A DNA stretch of 64,000 bases, taken from NCBI RefSeq assembly GCF_000189755.2, contig NZ_KI912183.1, forward strand, positions 1,676,257 through 1,740,256. The letters run 5' to 3'. How positions within the stretch are numbered: position 1 is the stretch's first letter; each line of letters begins with the position of its first letter. Positions 14,971 through 22,500 of this stretch are shown piece by piece. This stretch comes from Desulfotomaculum nigrificans DSM 574 (GTDB lineage Bacteria > Bacillota > Desulfotomaculia > Desulfotomaculales > Desulfotomaculaceae). The translations under genes and the position numbers were made by a program. The notes under the pieces were generated by a model. It did no database searches. It had not been told where the DNA came from and saw nothing but the letters and a program-made list of their open reading frames with translations.

Positions 14971-16308
14971 TTAAGATTCCGGTACAGGTTTAATCCTGAC
15001 ACCGCCCCGGCGGAAGTAGTAAAAGACCGGGATACCTAGCAATGTGACAGCAATGCCGTATAAGGCCTGGGCTGTTTCAGCTGTGAGGGTGGAATACAAG
15101 ATATAAATGCCGCCCAGAATACCCAATATCGGGATGACCGGGTAAAGGGGTACTTTATAGGGCCGGTGGAGTTCCGGTTCACGTTGTCTCAGAATGATTA
15201 CCCCCACCATTCCGGCCACAAAGAAAATGTAGGTGGTAAATACCACAATATTAGTTAGGGCATCAAAGGTACCGGTGAGGATATATAAGCTGGCCAGGAT
15301 GCTTTGTACCACAAAGCCATTGGTTGGTGTCTTATAGGGGCTGATTTTTTTCAAAAAGGCAGGAAAGTCACCTTGTTGGGCCATGGCAAAGGGAATCCGG
15401 GGGTCCGTCAGCACGTGGCCGTTTAAGCATCCAAAAATTGAGATCATAATTCCAATGGCCAGCAGGGTGGCCCCAAAGTCACCAAATAATTTGGCACTGG
15501 CCAGGTTAATGGCGGTGGTGCCGGCCCTGGCAATGGTATCAAGGGGCAAGGTATTGACAATGGCAATGTTGATGGCAATATAAACCACCGCCACCATGGC
15601 AATACCGGCGATAATGGCAATGGGTAAATCCCGCCGGGGGTTTTTTAGTTCCCCACTGATATTTCCCACTGTAATCCATCCATCATAGGCCCACAGGGTG
15701 GCCACCAGGGCAGCAGAAAAGCCGGTACCGCTAAAGCCTGCTCCGGCACCTGTAACCTGCCCACCGGTTCCCCGGGCTGAGCCCACTATAATAATTAGGA
15801 CAATTGGTATAAGTTTGGCTATGGTAGAGACTGTTTGGATATACCCTCCATAGCGGGCTCCAAAGTAATTGGATACGGTTAATATTAGCATAAGACCGAT
15901 GGCCACCAGTTTCATGGCTAAATCGGAAATGGGAAAAAACACTTGCACCTGGGTGGCAAATATAATGGCCAGCGCGGCAATGGTGGCCGGTCCCACAATG
16001 ACGGTATAAATCCAACCATATAAAAAGGACCATAATTTACCATAAATACGATATAACCAGGCATATAAACCGCCGGTTTGGGGTATGGCCGCTCCTAACT
16101 CAGCCACGGTAAGGCCGGCAAACAGGGTAATCAATCCCCCCAGCACCCAGGCCAAAATACCCCAGGTAACATCGTTGCTGGAAGCAAATACTTTGCCTGG
16201 TTTAAAAAAAACACCCGAACCAATAACTAAACCTACTACTGTGGCAATGGCCGGTAAAATACCTATCTCTCTTTTAAGATCATCTTTTAAGTCCACTACC
16301 TCATGCAC
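14971..16308 (-). CDS. APC-superfamily amino-acid permease
   Basis: 445 residues and about 12 predicted membrane helices. The first carries the APC consensus VVGLVIGSGVFFKPGKV. Other family segments are GGLYAWLYRIYGKLWSFLYGW, SAALVATLWAYDGW with SGELKNPRRDLP, and HVLTDPRIPFAMAQQGDFP. These place it in the LAT/SteT-like group of amino-acid transporters or exchangers. The substrate cannot be read from sequence. The start is GTG, seven bases after a GGGGGGA ribosome binding site. It is a single gene, convergent with the YhgE/Pip gene. Confidence 0.92.
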   Translation of the reverse strand: MHEVVDLKDDLKREIGILPAIATVVGLVIGSGVFFKPGKVFASSNDVTWGILAWVLGGLITLFAGLTVAELGAAIPQTGGLYAWLYRIYGKLWSFLYGWIYTVIVGPATIAALAIIFATQVQVFFPISDLAMKLVAIGLMLILTVSNYFGARYGGYIQTVSTIAKLIPIVLIIIVGSARGTGGQVTGAGAGFSGTGFSAALVATLWAYDGWITVGNISGELKNPRRDLPIAIIAGIAMVAVVYIAINIAIVNTLPLDTIARAGTTAINLASAKLFGDFGATLLAIGIMISIFGCLNGHVLTDPRIPFAMAQQGDFPAFLKKISPYKTPTNGFVVQSILASLYILTGTFDALTNIVVFTTYIFFVAGMVGVIILRQREPELHRPYKVPLYPVIPILGILGGIYILYSTLTAETAQALYGIAVTLLGIPVFYYFRRGGVRIKPVPES

Positions 16309-16404
16309 TACTATCCCCCCAACTTATCCTTAACTATCAATGTTTTACATTTTAGTTATCAGTATTTTTTCTCGGGCAGTTTTAAAAAATGTATGGCACT
16401 CTTA

Positions 16405-16447
16405 ACGTAGAAAAAGACTCCCCGGGGGGCACGCCCGGAAAGTCTTT
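16405..16447 (-). terminator. Terminator-like hairpin after SDR relic
   Basis: AAAGACTttccGGGCG...CCCCggggAGTCTTT makes a long stem directly downstream of the SDR fragment at 16467-16526. It probably survives from that gene. Confidence 0.6.
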
Positions 16448-16466
16448 GGTAAACATAATGATAAAC

Positions 16467-16526
16467 TTATACGGCAGTCCAACCACCATTAACATAAATG
16501 GTCTGACCGCAAACAATTTCCCCGAG
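16467..16526 (-). pseudogene. C-terminal relic of an SDR dehydrogenase
   Basis: Nineteen codons read LGEIVCGQTIYVNGGWTAV and then stop. This is the usual last strand and end of SDR enzymes (GQTIYVDGG). An in-frame TAA lies right before it and the rest of the gene is absent. It is a separate relic, not part of the SDR gene at 11392. Confidence 0.7.
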
Positions 16527-16595
16527 TTATTTTAAAAGCAACAAACTTTGGTATATAATCTAAAAAGCAGCAAAATTATTCAGGAGTGATGACAG

Positions 16596-17141
16596 GTGAA
16601 AATCGGTGTCATAAGTGATACTCATGGAAGTTTAAAATATTTTAATCAAGCACTGGAGGTTTTAGGCCATTGCGACTATATCCTCCATGGCGGAGATGTA
16701 TTATACCACGGCCCCCGAAACCCTTTGCCCGAGGACTATGCACCAAAAGAGTTAGCCCAAAAAATCAACAATTTGACCAATATCATATTTACTAAAGGCA
16801 ATTGTGATGCGGATGTGGACCAAATGGTGATTAACCATCCCCTGCAAAGCCCCTATACTCTTTTACAGCCGGGGAAATTTAAAATTCTTTTGTGCCATGG
16901 TTATAAAGAAACCAAAGATGAATTAATAGCCATGGCTAAAAGGTTTAAAGTGGATATATTAATTTACGGTCATACCCACATTAAGGAGCTTTATCAAGAA
17001 CCGGGGTTAATTGTTCTTAACCCCGGCAGCACCGCCCTGCCTAAGGATGATATTCACTCGGTGGCTTTAATAGACGAGTATGTGATTAAACTTATTAATA
17101 TTGGTACAAAAGAAGTAATCAAGGAAATCAGTCTAAATTAA
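16596..17141 (+). CDS. YfcE/MJ0936-type metallophosphodiesterase
   Basis: 181 residues with all the calcineurin-like metal motifs: GVISDTHGS, ILHGGDVLYHG, TKGNCDAD, LLCHGY and LIYGHTHIKE, followed by NPGST. The YfcE group are small manganese-dependent phosphodiesterases; the natural substrate is unknown. The start is GTG 16596 with AGGAGTGATG upstream. It is a single gene with its own terminator. Confidence 0.94.
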   Translation: MKIGVISDTHGSLKYFNQALEVLGHCDYILHGGDVLYHGPRNPLPEDYAPKELAQKINNLTNIIFTKGNCDADVDQMVINHPLQSPYTLLQPGKFKILLCHGYKETKDELIAMAKRFKVDILIYGHTHIKELYQEPGLIVLNPGSTALPKDDIHSVALIDEYVIKLINIGTKEVIKEISLN

Positions 17142-17149
17142 TCATATAA

Positions 17150-17185
17150 AAAGGGGCCGACCTAAAAAAAGGTTGGTCCCCGTTA
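17150..17185 (+). terminator. Terminator of the phosphodiesterase gene
   Basis: GGGGCCGACC-TAAAAAAA-GGTTGGTCCCC then GTTAGTTT, just after the stop codon. Confidence 0.82.
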
Positions 17186-17257
17186 GTTTGGTTTGCTTAT
17201 CTAGCCGCAGGGACTTCTGTTATCCACTGCTCACCCGCGATCCCTCTGGGGTCACCT

Positions 17258-18118
17258 CTAAAGGTCCTTTTGGTTAAAATTATAAATTGCCAGACCAATT
17301 CCCCCCAGAATATACAGACATGTATATACCAGCATGGCATTACTGGGCGGCACAGCTACCCCGAAGGGGCCCAGAGAAAGAGAAGATAAAGGATTAACAT
17401 CACTACCGGCTACCACGGATAGCAGTTTGCGGAATAAAGCATCACTGGGCATTACCAGGCTGGTGGCAATACCAATGTTAACGAGGGTAGTCTTACCCAC
17501 TAAATTGCCAATCTGTTCTAAAAATCCTCCCACCATAGCCAAACCGAAAAGAATGGTGGAGATAATCCCCGCCGTCAAGGTTCTTACCAGCGTGCTGCAA
17601 ACCATGGCCACTGACAAAAGTACCAGGGGCTGTAGTATAAAAATCAAAGCCCCGTAAATTGTCCTGGCTGGTGACAAGAAGGTCAGGGAGATAGCATTAT
17701 AATACCAATTAAGTCCTAATATACCCCCGTACAGAATCATGGCGTAAGCCGCCAACATGGAACCGTAACCGATAAATTTACCTAAAACAATCTCTCGGCG
17801 TTTAATCGGCTTAGAAACAATGGCGTGTAACAGGCCGTTTTCAATTTCAGAAGCAATGGACCCCACACTGGCTAACAGGGCTAACAAAGCCAGTAAAAAG
17901 GAAGCAAAATAAAGCCCCGCCCCCAGTATCTGATTACCCACCACCTGTTGGATCATTAGTTGTGATTGTCCCATGGCCTTCATCCGGACTATTTCTTGGG
18001 CCGTGAAATGGAGGGCTATGCCGTACAATAAAAGAAAGGCCAGCGAAAGCAGGATGGTCACCAGGAAGACTTTTTTTCTGGTTACTTCCCAAAAGGTCAA
18101 ACGGGCTATATTAAACAC
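17258..18118 (-). CDS. ABC-2 type transporter permease
   Basis: 286 residues and six hydrophobic segments. It starts MFNIARLTFWEVTRKKVF, an N-terminal cytosolic stretch typical of NosY/ABC-2 permeases, and contains EIENGLLHAIVSKPIKRREI in the first inner loop. It should form the membrane part of an exporter with the ATPase five bases upstream. The operon also holds an ECF sigma factor and its anti-sigma, so the exporter is probably part of that stress regulon. The substrate is unknown. Confidence 0.9.
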   Translation of the reverse strand: MFNIARLTFWEVTRKKVFLVTILLSLAFLLLYGIALHFTAQEIVRMKAMGQSQLMIQQVVGNQILGAGLYFASFLLALLALLASVGSIASEIENGLLHAIVSKPIKRREIVLGKFIGYGSMLAAYAMILYGGILGLNWYYNAISLTFLSPARTIYGALIFILQPLVLLSVAMVCSTLVRTLTAGIISTILFGLAMVGGFLEQIGNLVGKTTLVNIGIATSLVMPSDALFRKLLSVVAGSDVNPLSSLSLGPFGVAVPPSNAMLVYTCLYILGGIGLAIYNFNQKDL

Positions 18119-18123
18119 AGAGG

Positions 18124-19071
18124 TTACCTTCCTTCCGGAGTATTGGTGACAAATTCTAAAAAGAGTTTTTCCAGTGAGTCCATCACAGGCGCCACTTCAT
18201 AAAGTTGGTATCCCGCTGCCACCAGGACTTTTACCAGTTGGGGTACCTGACTGCTATCGGCACAGGTAAATACCACTTCTTGTCGCCCCTTGATCCCCTT
18301 AACGTCTGGCAGTTCCTTTTGTGAAACCAGCTTAAGGCCTCCAACTGGCAGGGATGAAAGTTTATCCGGGGTAAGCTGGCCGTCAACCACTACCCGCACC
18401 CGGTGCCCAGCGGCAAATTCCCGCCAATCACCCTGAAAAATTAACTGTCCCTTTTTAATAATGGCGACACGGTCACACAAACTTTCCAGTTCACTAAGCA
18501 GGTGACTGTTTAAAAATATGGTTTTGCCTCGATTTTTTAGGCTAATCAGCAGGTCTCGGACCACCTTGCGGCCAATCGGGTCTAACGCAGATGTGGGCTC
18601 GTCCAAAAAGAGCAAATCCGGGTCAGGCAGCAGGGCACAGCCCAGGCCAATGCGCTGCTGCATCCCCTTACTATAACTACCCACTGGTTTATGGCTGTGG
18701 TTGGTTAGGCCCACCAGTTCCAGTACCTCAGGTATACGCCTGGCTGCCTCGGCCCGTGATAGGCCAAATAAAGAGGCATGAAACATGAGTAAATCCTCGC
18801 CGGTGAGCCAATCGTGGTAAGCAAAGTTTTCCGGCAGGAACCCTACCCGCTTACGGACGGATGGTTCATTAAAGGGCTGGCCTAGCAATTTAGCCTCCCC
18901 TGAGGTGGGATGCAACAGCCCCACCAGCATTTTAACCAGGGTGCTTTTACCTGCTCCGTTAGGACCCAATAAACCAAAAATAGACCCCTGGGGAACCGCC
19001 AGGGATATATCCCGGCAGCCCCCTTGGCCTTGGTAGGTCTTAGTTAAATGATTAGTTTCTATGGCTAGCAC
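18124..19071 (-). CDS. ABC transporter ATP-binding protein
   Basis: 315 residues. Walker A GPNGAGKST (~37-45), signature YSKGMQQRIG, Walker [17 protein letters not shown] and the switch histidine in NSHLLSE are all intact, so it should be an active ATPase. The extra C-terminal ~90 residues are common in ABC-2 exporters of the NatA/CcmA-like kind. It is co-transcribed with its permease downstream and, after a 40-base gap, with the anti-sigma gene upstream. Confidence 0.94.
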   Translation of the reverse strand: MLAIETNHLTKTYQGQGGCRDISLAVPQGSIFGLLGPNGAGKSTLVKMLVGLLHPTSGEAKLLGQPFNEPSVRKRVGFLPENFAYHDWLTGEDLLMFHASLFGLSRAEAARRIPEVLELVGLTNHSHKPVGSYSKGMQQRIGLGCALLPDPDLLFLDEPTSALDPIGRKVVRDLLISLKNRGKTIFLNSHLLSELESLCDRVAIIKKGQLIFQGDWREFAAGHRVRVVVDGQLTPDKLSSLPVGGLKLVSQKELPDVKGIKGRQEVVFTCADSSQVPQLVKVLVAAGYQLYEVAPVMDSLEKLFLEFVTNTPEGR

Positions 19072-19111
19072 TATTTAGTCTCCCTAAATTAAATTTTGTC
19101 TGGCATTAATC

Positions 19112-20221
19112 CTACTGCAGGGATTCAGCTACCTTTATAGCAGTGCCCCGGTCAATGAGGCCACGCAATTGGTAAATTATTCCATTGTCAACCCAAAGCA
19201 TGCTAATATAATCGCTGCCCCGACCCCGGGCAAAAATAGCCTCATGACCGGCAATATTAATTTTCTCCAAGCCCTCGGTTTCAGGAATTACCAAGGTATG
19301 TTGCCAATCCTCGATATTGGCTAACTGGGTGCGCAGGTCATTGGGTAAAATAGGTAGATCTAACAGGGCTGCCCGTAGGGTCTGGGGATCAACTTCGGTG
19401 GGCACGGTTACCTCCGGGCTGCTAAATTGACTAAGAGTGAAACCTCTATTACCATTTTGTAGCATAAACTGCATGTGTACACCGGCTGGCATATGAATGT
19501 GGAAGGCTTTTCCCTGTAGTTCTTCCGGTAACATGTTCTTAGCACCTAAGCTTTTAAGTAAGGCGTTAGATTTATCTACGTTAAGGCGGAATGAGGCATC
19601 ACCGTCTTGATGTACCGTAACCTGGTTAGCCAGGGTGTAATTTGCTGGTACAAAGGTCGGTTGTTTAAGCTTAAAAGGAACCTGACCCTGGGCCTCAGCC
19701 AAGGAAACTTTAACCACCTTAGGTTGTTTGGTAACTTCTACTTTACCAAATTGCTGCAAGTCCACTTCTCCTACTTGCGACTCGATGGCCTTGGCCATCT
19801 GTTCCATTTCACTGGGATTCACTTTAATAGTTTGCACCTGCTGCACCCGGAAAACCGATAGAAAATCAGCAACTGCTTGTTGTACTGGGGCAAATGTGAG
19901 GGCCCCGGCCAATATAGCCACGGAAGCAGCTGCTGCTGTCCATTTTTTAATTCCTCTTTTCATCCATGATCCTCCCTTTAATTCACCGTTGATGCTGTTC
20001 CTTTGTCCCGGTTGATGCACTGTTGACCCAACCACTTGATCAATGGCAGATTGGTAAATGGCCAAACGATTGGCCGACCAATCAGCCAGCTCAGACATCC
20101 GTGTCAACATTGTTAAACATTGGGGACAGCTTGCCGCATGTTCCCTCAACTTATCTTTTTCTGTAGCTGAAACTTCATTATCCAAGTATGCCTGCCAGGT
20201 GCCTTTATCCGGACATGTCAT
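19112..20221 (-). CDS. Membrane anti-sigma factor with zinc-finger (zf-HC2) domain
   Basis: 369 residues. The N-terminal ~45 residues carry the anti-sigma zinc finger (LREHAASCPQCLTML, HxxxCxxC). After a linker, KKWTAAAASVAILAGALTFA is the single membrane helix, and the rest is an extracytoplasmic domain of the kind found in Firmicutes anti-sigma proteins (DUF4367-like). It should hold the upstream ECF sigma factor inactive until an envelope signal arrives. It starts four bases after the sigma gene stops. Confidence 0.9.
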   Translation of the reverse strand: MTCPDKGTWQAYLDNEVSATEKDKLREHAASCPQCLTMLTRMSELADWSANRLAIYQSAIDQVVGSTVHQPGQRNSINGELKGGSWMKRGIKKWTAAAASVAILAGALTFAPVQQAVADFLSVFRVQQVQTIKVNPSEMEQMAKAIESQVGEVDLQQFGKVEVTKQPKVVKVSLAEAQGQVPFKLKQPTFVPANYTLANQVTVHQDGDASFRLNVDKSNALLKSLGAKNMLPEELQGKAFHIHMPAGVHMQFMLQNGNRGFTLSQFSSPEVTVPTEVDPQTLRAALLDLPILPNDLRTQLANIEDWQHTLVIPETEGLEKINIAGHEAIFARGRGSDYISMLWVDNGIIYQLRGLIDRGTAIKVAESLQ

Positions 20222-20225
20222 GCTG

Positions 20226-20735
20226 TTATACCCCCTTTATCAAAAGCAACTGGTATTCACGTTTAAACCGCTCCCGGGCTCGGGCCAAAATGGTTCCCAC
20301 CGAACTCCTATTAATTTCAACGGTGGCCGCTATTTCATCATAACTATAGCCCGAGAATTTCATCAGTAACACCAACCGGTCCCTGGGTTGTAGTTGACCC
20401 AAAGCCTTCTGCACCAGCTGCAATTCTTCCCTGTGCAGCGCCAACTTTTCTGCCGAGGGAACATTTAGACTGGCAAAAATATCTTGCTGACATACAATCT
20501 CTTCCCGCTTACGCCTGCTGCTTTCCTTGCGCAAATAGCTAAAGCATAAATTGTTGGTGACTTTGGCCAGCCAGCCGGCGGGATTCTCCACTGTGTCTAA
20601 TCCCACTCCATGCAGTCTTAAAAAGGCCTCCTGGGCCAAGTCTTCGGCTGCTGCCGGGTCACCCAACAGAAAGGCCGCCTGACGAACTAGCTTGGGGAAC
20701 ATCTCCGAGTAAATGTTTTGAAACTGTATGTCCAT
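20226..20735 (-). CDS. ECF-family RNA polymerase sigma factor
   Basis: 169 residues from the chosen ATG at 20735 (GGTGG upstream; the frame extends to 20813, but that part is not family-like). Region 2 reads YSEMFPKLVRQAAFLLGDPA and AAEDLAQEAFLRLHG, then NPAGWLAKVTNNLCFSYLRK. Region 4 reads LQPRDRLVLLMKFSGYSYDE, then IAATVEINRSSVGTILARAR. It directs transcription of an envelope-stress type regulon and is followed by its anti-sigma factor and an ABC exporter in one operon. Confidence 0.94.
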   Translation of the reverse strand: MDIQFQNIYSEMFPKLVRQAAFLLGDPAAAEDLAQEAFLRLHGVGLDTVENPAGWLAKVTNNLCFSYLRKESSRRKREEIVCQQDIFASLNVPSAEKLALHREELQLVQKALGQLQPRDRLVLLMKFSGYSYDEIAATVEINRSSVGTILARARERFKREYQLLLIKGV

Positions 20736-20889
20736 GTTACCACCATAAATTGGCATGGTCTTTAATGACACAGCCGGCATATTTAAACTAATAAGTGCCA
20801 CCCCCTTCACCACGCTGCGCAGCGTTTTCTTACAGTTTTATAAAATAGACTCTGCGAGTGACGAAAAGGTGACACTGTTAATTAAAAAC

Positions 20890-21105
20890 TTAATCCTGAT
20901 TAGAACTGATAATATGATCCGGAATATTCACACCTTGATCTTTTAAGTATTGCTTAATTTTAGCCACAATGCTGTTGTTATCAGGCTGGTTAACAATAAT
21001 TATTTCTCTAATGTTAATCAACATAGCAGTTAAGGTAGCTTTATCTTTTTCGTACAGTTCAACGATTAACTCTACATCAGCACTGGTTTTCTGGCGATTA
21101 ATCAT
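20890..21105 (-). CDS. Small hypothetical protein (71 aa)
   Basis: I do not recognise it. It is charged and probably helical at the front (ADVELIVELYEKDKATLTAM), with a hydrophobic strand REIIIV. It has a strong ribosome binding site, GGGAGGA, seven bases before the ATG, which is the main reason to call it real. No signal peptide is seen. It lies alone between the ECF operon and the MBL-fold gene. Confidence 0.65.
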   Translation of the reverse strand: MINRQKTSADVELIVELYEKDKATLTAMLINIREIIIVNQPDNNSIVAKIKQYLKDQGVNIPDHIISSNQD

Positions 21106-21177
21106 TTGGTATCCTCCCTCTATAATCTTGCAATTTCTAAAGATATCTCGCTCCTTTAAACTTATTTAACATGATTA

Positions 21178-21207
21178 GTAAAAAACGCCACCGTACGACC
21201 GTGGCGT
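21178..21207 (-). terminator. Terminator of the recJ-apt-relA-dtd-MBL gene group
   Basis: On the minus strand AACGCCAC-GGTCGTACG-GTGGCGTT-TTTTACT begins at the stop codon of the MBL gene. Confidence 0.88.
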
Positions 21208-21830
21208 TAATTTTGTAAATATGGATTAAGTCGCTTTTCCTGGCCGATGGTGGAGGCCGGGCCATGTCCGGGGTAAATCATTGTGTCATCCGGTAACACC
21301 AGCAACTTCTGTTTTATGGAATTAATTAAGGTGGTGTGACTGCCGCCGGGGAAGTCACTGCGGCCTACGGATTGGGCAAACAAGGTATCACCGGTAAAGA
21401 CGTCACCGCCCACCTTAAGGCAAATACCTCCCGGGGTATGTCCCGGTGTATGTAATACCTCCAGAGTCAAGTTGCCCACTTTAATCAAATCCCCGTCCTC
21501 CAGCAGCCGGTCAGCTGGTTTTAATTCAATATCTTCACCCAACCAGGCAGAAAGATTAAGGGCCGGCTTAGTCAGCATTTCACTGTCCTGCCGGTGAATC
21601 ATTACCGGGGCCCCGGTGGCCTTTTTTAATTCGGCCACTGCTCCAATATGGTCGTAATGCCCGTGGGTTAAAATAATGGCGGAAACGGTTAAGCCTAATT
21701 TAGCCACCTGAGCCAAAATTCGTCTGGCCTCATCACCAGGGTCTACGATAGCTGCCTGGTCGGTTTCCGGACAACCGATAATATAGCAGTTAGCCTCCAG
21801 ATTTCCCACCGGTAAGGTTTCAATAAGCAA
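21207..21830 (-). CDS. MBL-fold metallohydrolase (glyoxalase II-like)
   Basis: 207 residues. It has the metal motif THGHYDHIG, aspartate in IVDPGDEA, HTPGHTPGG, FTGDTLF and the final YPGHGP. This composition matches short glyoxalase II-like hydrolases (YcbL type), which often hydrolyse thioesters. The gene follows dtd by 38 bases in the relA-dtd-MBL arrangement common in Firmicutes. Confidence 0.93.
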   Translation of the reverse strand: MLIETLPVGNLEANCYIIGCPETDQAAIVDPGDEARRILAQVAKLGLTVSAIILTHGHYDHIGAVAELKKATGAPVMIHRQDSEMLTKPALNLSAWLGEDIELKPADRLLEDGDLIKVGNLTLEVLHTPGHTPGGICLKVGGDVFTGDTLFAQSVGRSDFPGGSHTTLINSIKQKLLVLPDDTMIYPGHGPASTIGQEKRLNPYLQN

Positions 21831-21868
21831 AGGAATCAGCCTCCAATAATTAACCTGATTTTCTGTTA

Positions 21869-22324
21869 TTAGAATTGTTTACGACTGTCTAATAATAGTG
21901 TAACCGGTCCATCATTAATAATTTCCACCACCATATGCTCCTGGAAACGGCCGGTGGCAGTGGTCAAACCGTTACTAACCAACCGCTGCACAAACACTTC
22001 ATATAATTCCCGGGCCTCCTCAGGTCTGGCCGCTTCGGAATAGCTGGGCCGCCGGCCTTTCCGGCAATCACCAAATAAAGTAAATTGAGAAATTGCCAGT
22101 ACGCTGCCTCCCACATCTTGCACGGAGAGGTTTAACTTGCACTCCTGGTCGTCAAATATACGTAGTTGGGAAATTTTATCCGCCAGATAATAGGCATCCT
22201 CCACGGTATCCCCGCAGCCAACCCCCAGCAACACCACCAGACCATGACCGATCTGGCCCACAATTTCGTTATCTACAGTAACCGAACCTCGTAAAACTCG
22301 CTGCACAACTGCGCGCATGATCAT
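21869..22324 (-). CDS. dtd: D-aminoacyl-tRNA deacylase
   Basis: It removes D-amino acids (and glycine from tRNA-Ala) mistakenly attached to tRNA. 151 residues, the normal length. The catalytic [15 protein letters not shown] motif and the cross-subunit NDGPVT motif near the end are both present. The frame opens [10 protein letters not shown], and the usual family start MRAVVQRV (third codon) is equally possible. It is part of the recJ-apt-relA-dtd set. Confidence 0.96.
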   Translation of the reverse strand: MIMRAVVQRVLRGSVTVDNEIVGQIGHGLVVLLGVGCGDTVEDAYYLADKISQLRIFDDQECKLNLSVQDVGGSVLAISQFTLFGDCRKGRRPSYSEAARPEEARELYEVFVQRLVSNGLTTATGRFQEHMVVEIINDGPVTLLLDSRKQF

Positions 22325-22384
22325 ACCTCCTTGCTATGGTGCATTTCTGACGGGTCTGATACCCTTTAGGCTAACAACAGGACC

Positions 22385-22500
22385 CAAAAGAAATGCCCCA
22401 TAGTCTAAAAGACGAATAGCGAAGAGCGAAAAGCGAACAGCCAACCCCAGAGAAACACCCGCAAGGCTGAAAAGCTGACAGCCGATAGCTGACCCCCAGC
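22385..22500. repeat. Dispersed purine-rich repeat, copy 1
   Basis: Between dtd and relA is GCGAAGAGCGAAAAGCGAAC, AGCCAACCCCAGAGAAA, then GGCTGAAAAGCTGACAGCCG and ATAGCTGACCCC. The same modules in the same order recur at 45200-45365. No ORF is seen. It looks like an intergenic repeat family built from short GCGAAA and GCTGAAA units. Confidence 0.6.

Noticed and set aside
22385-22500. CRISPR array
   Set aside because: Modules are short, unequal and adjacent, with no regular repeat-spacer periodicity and no cas genes in the window.
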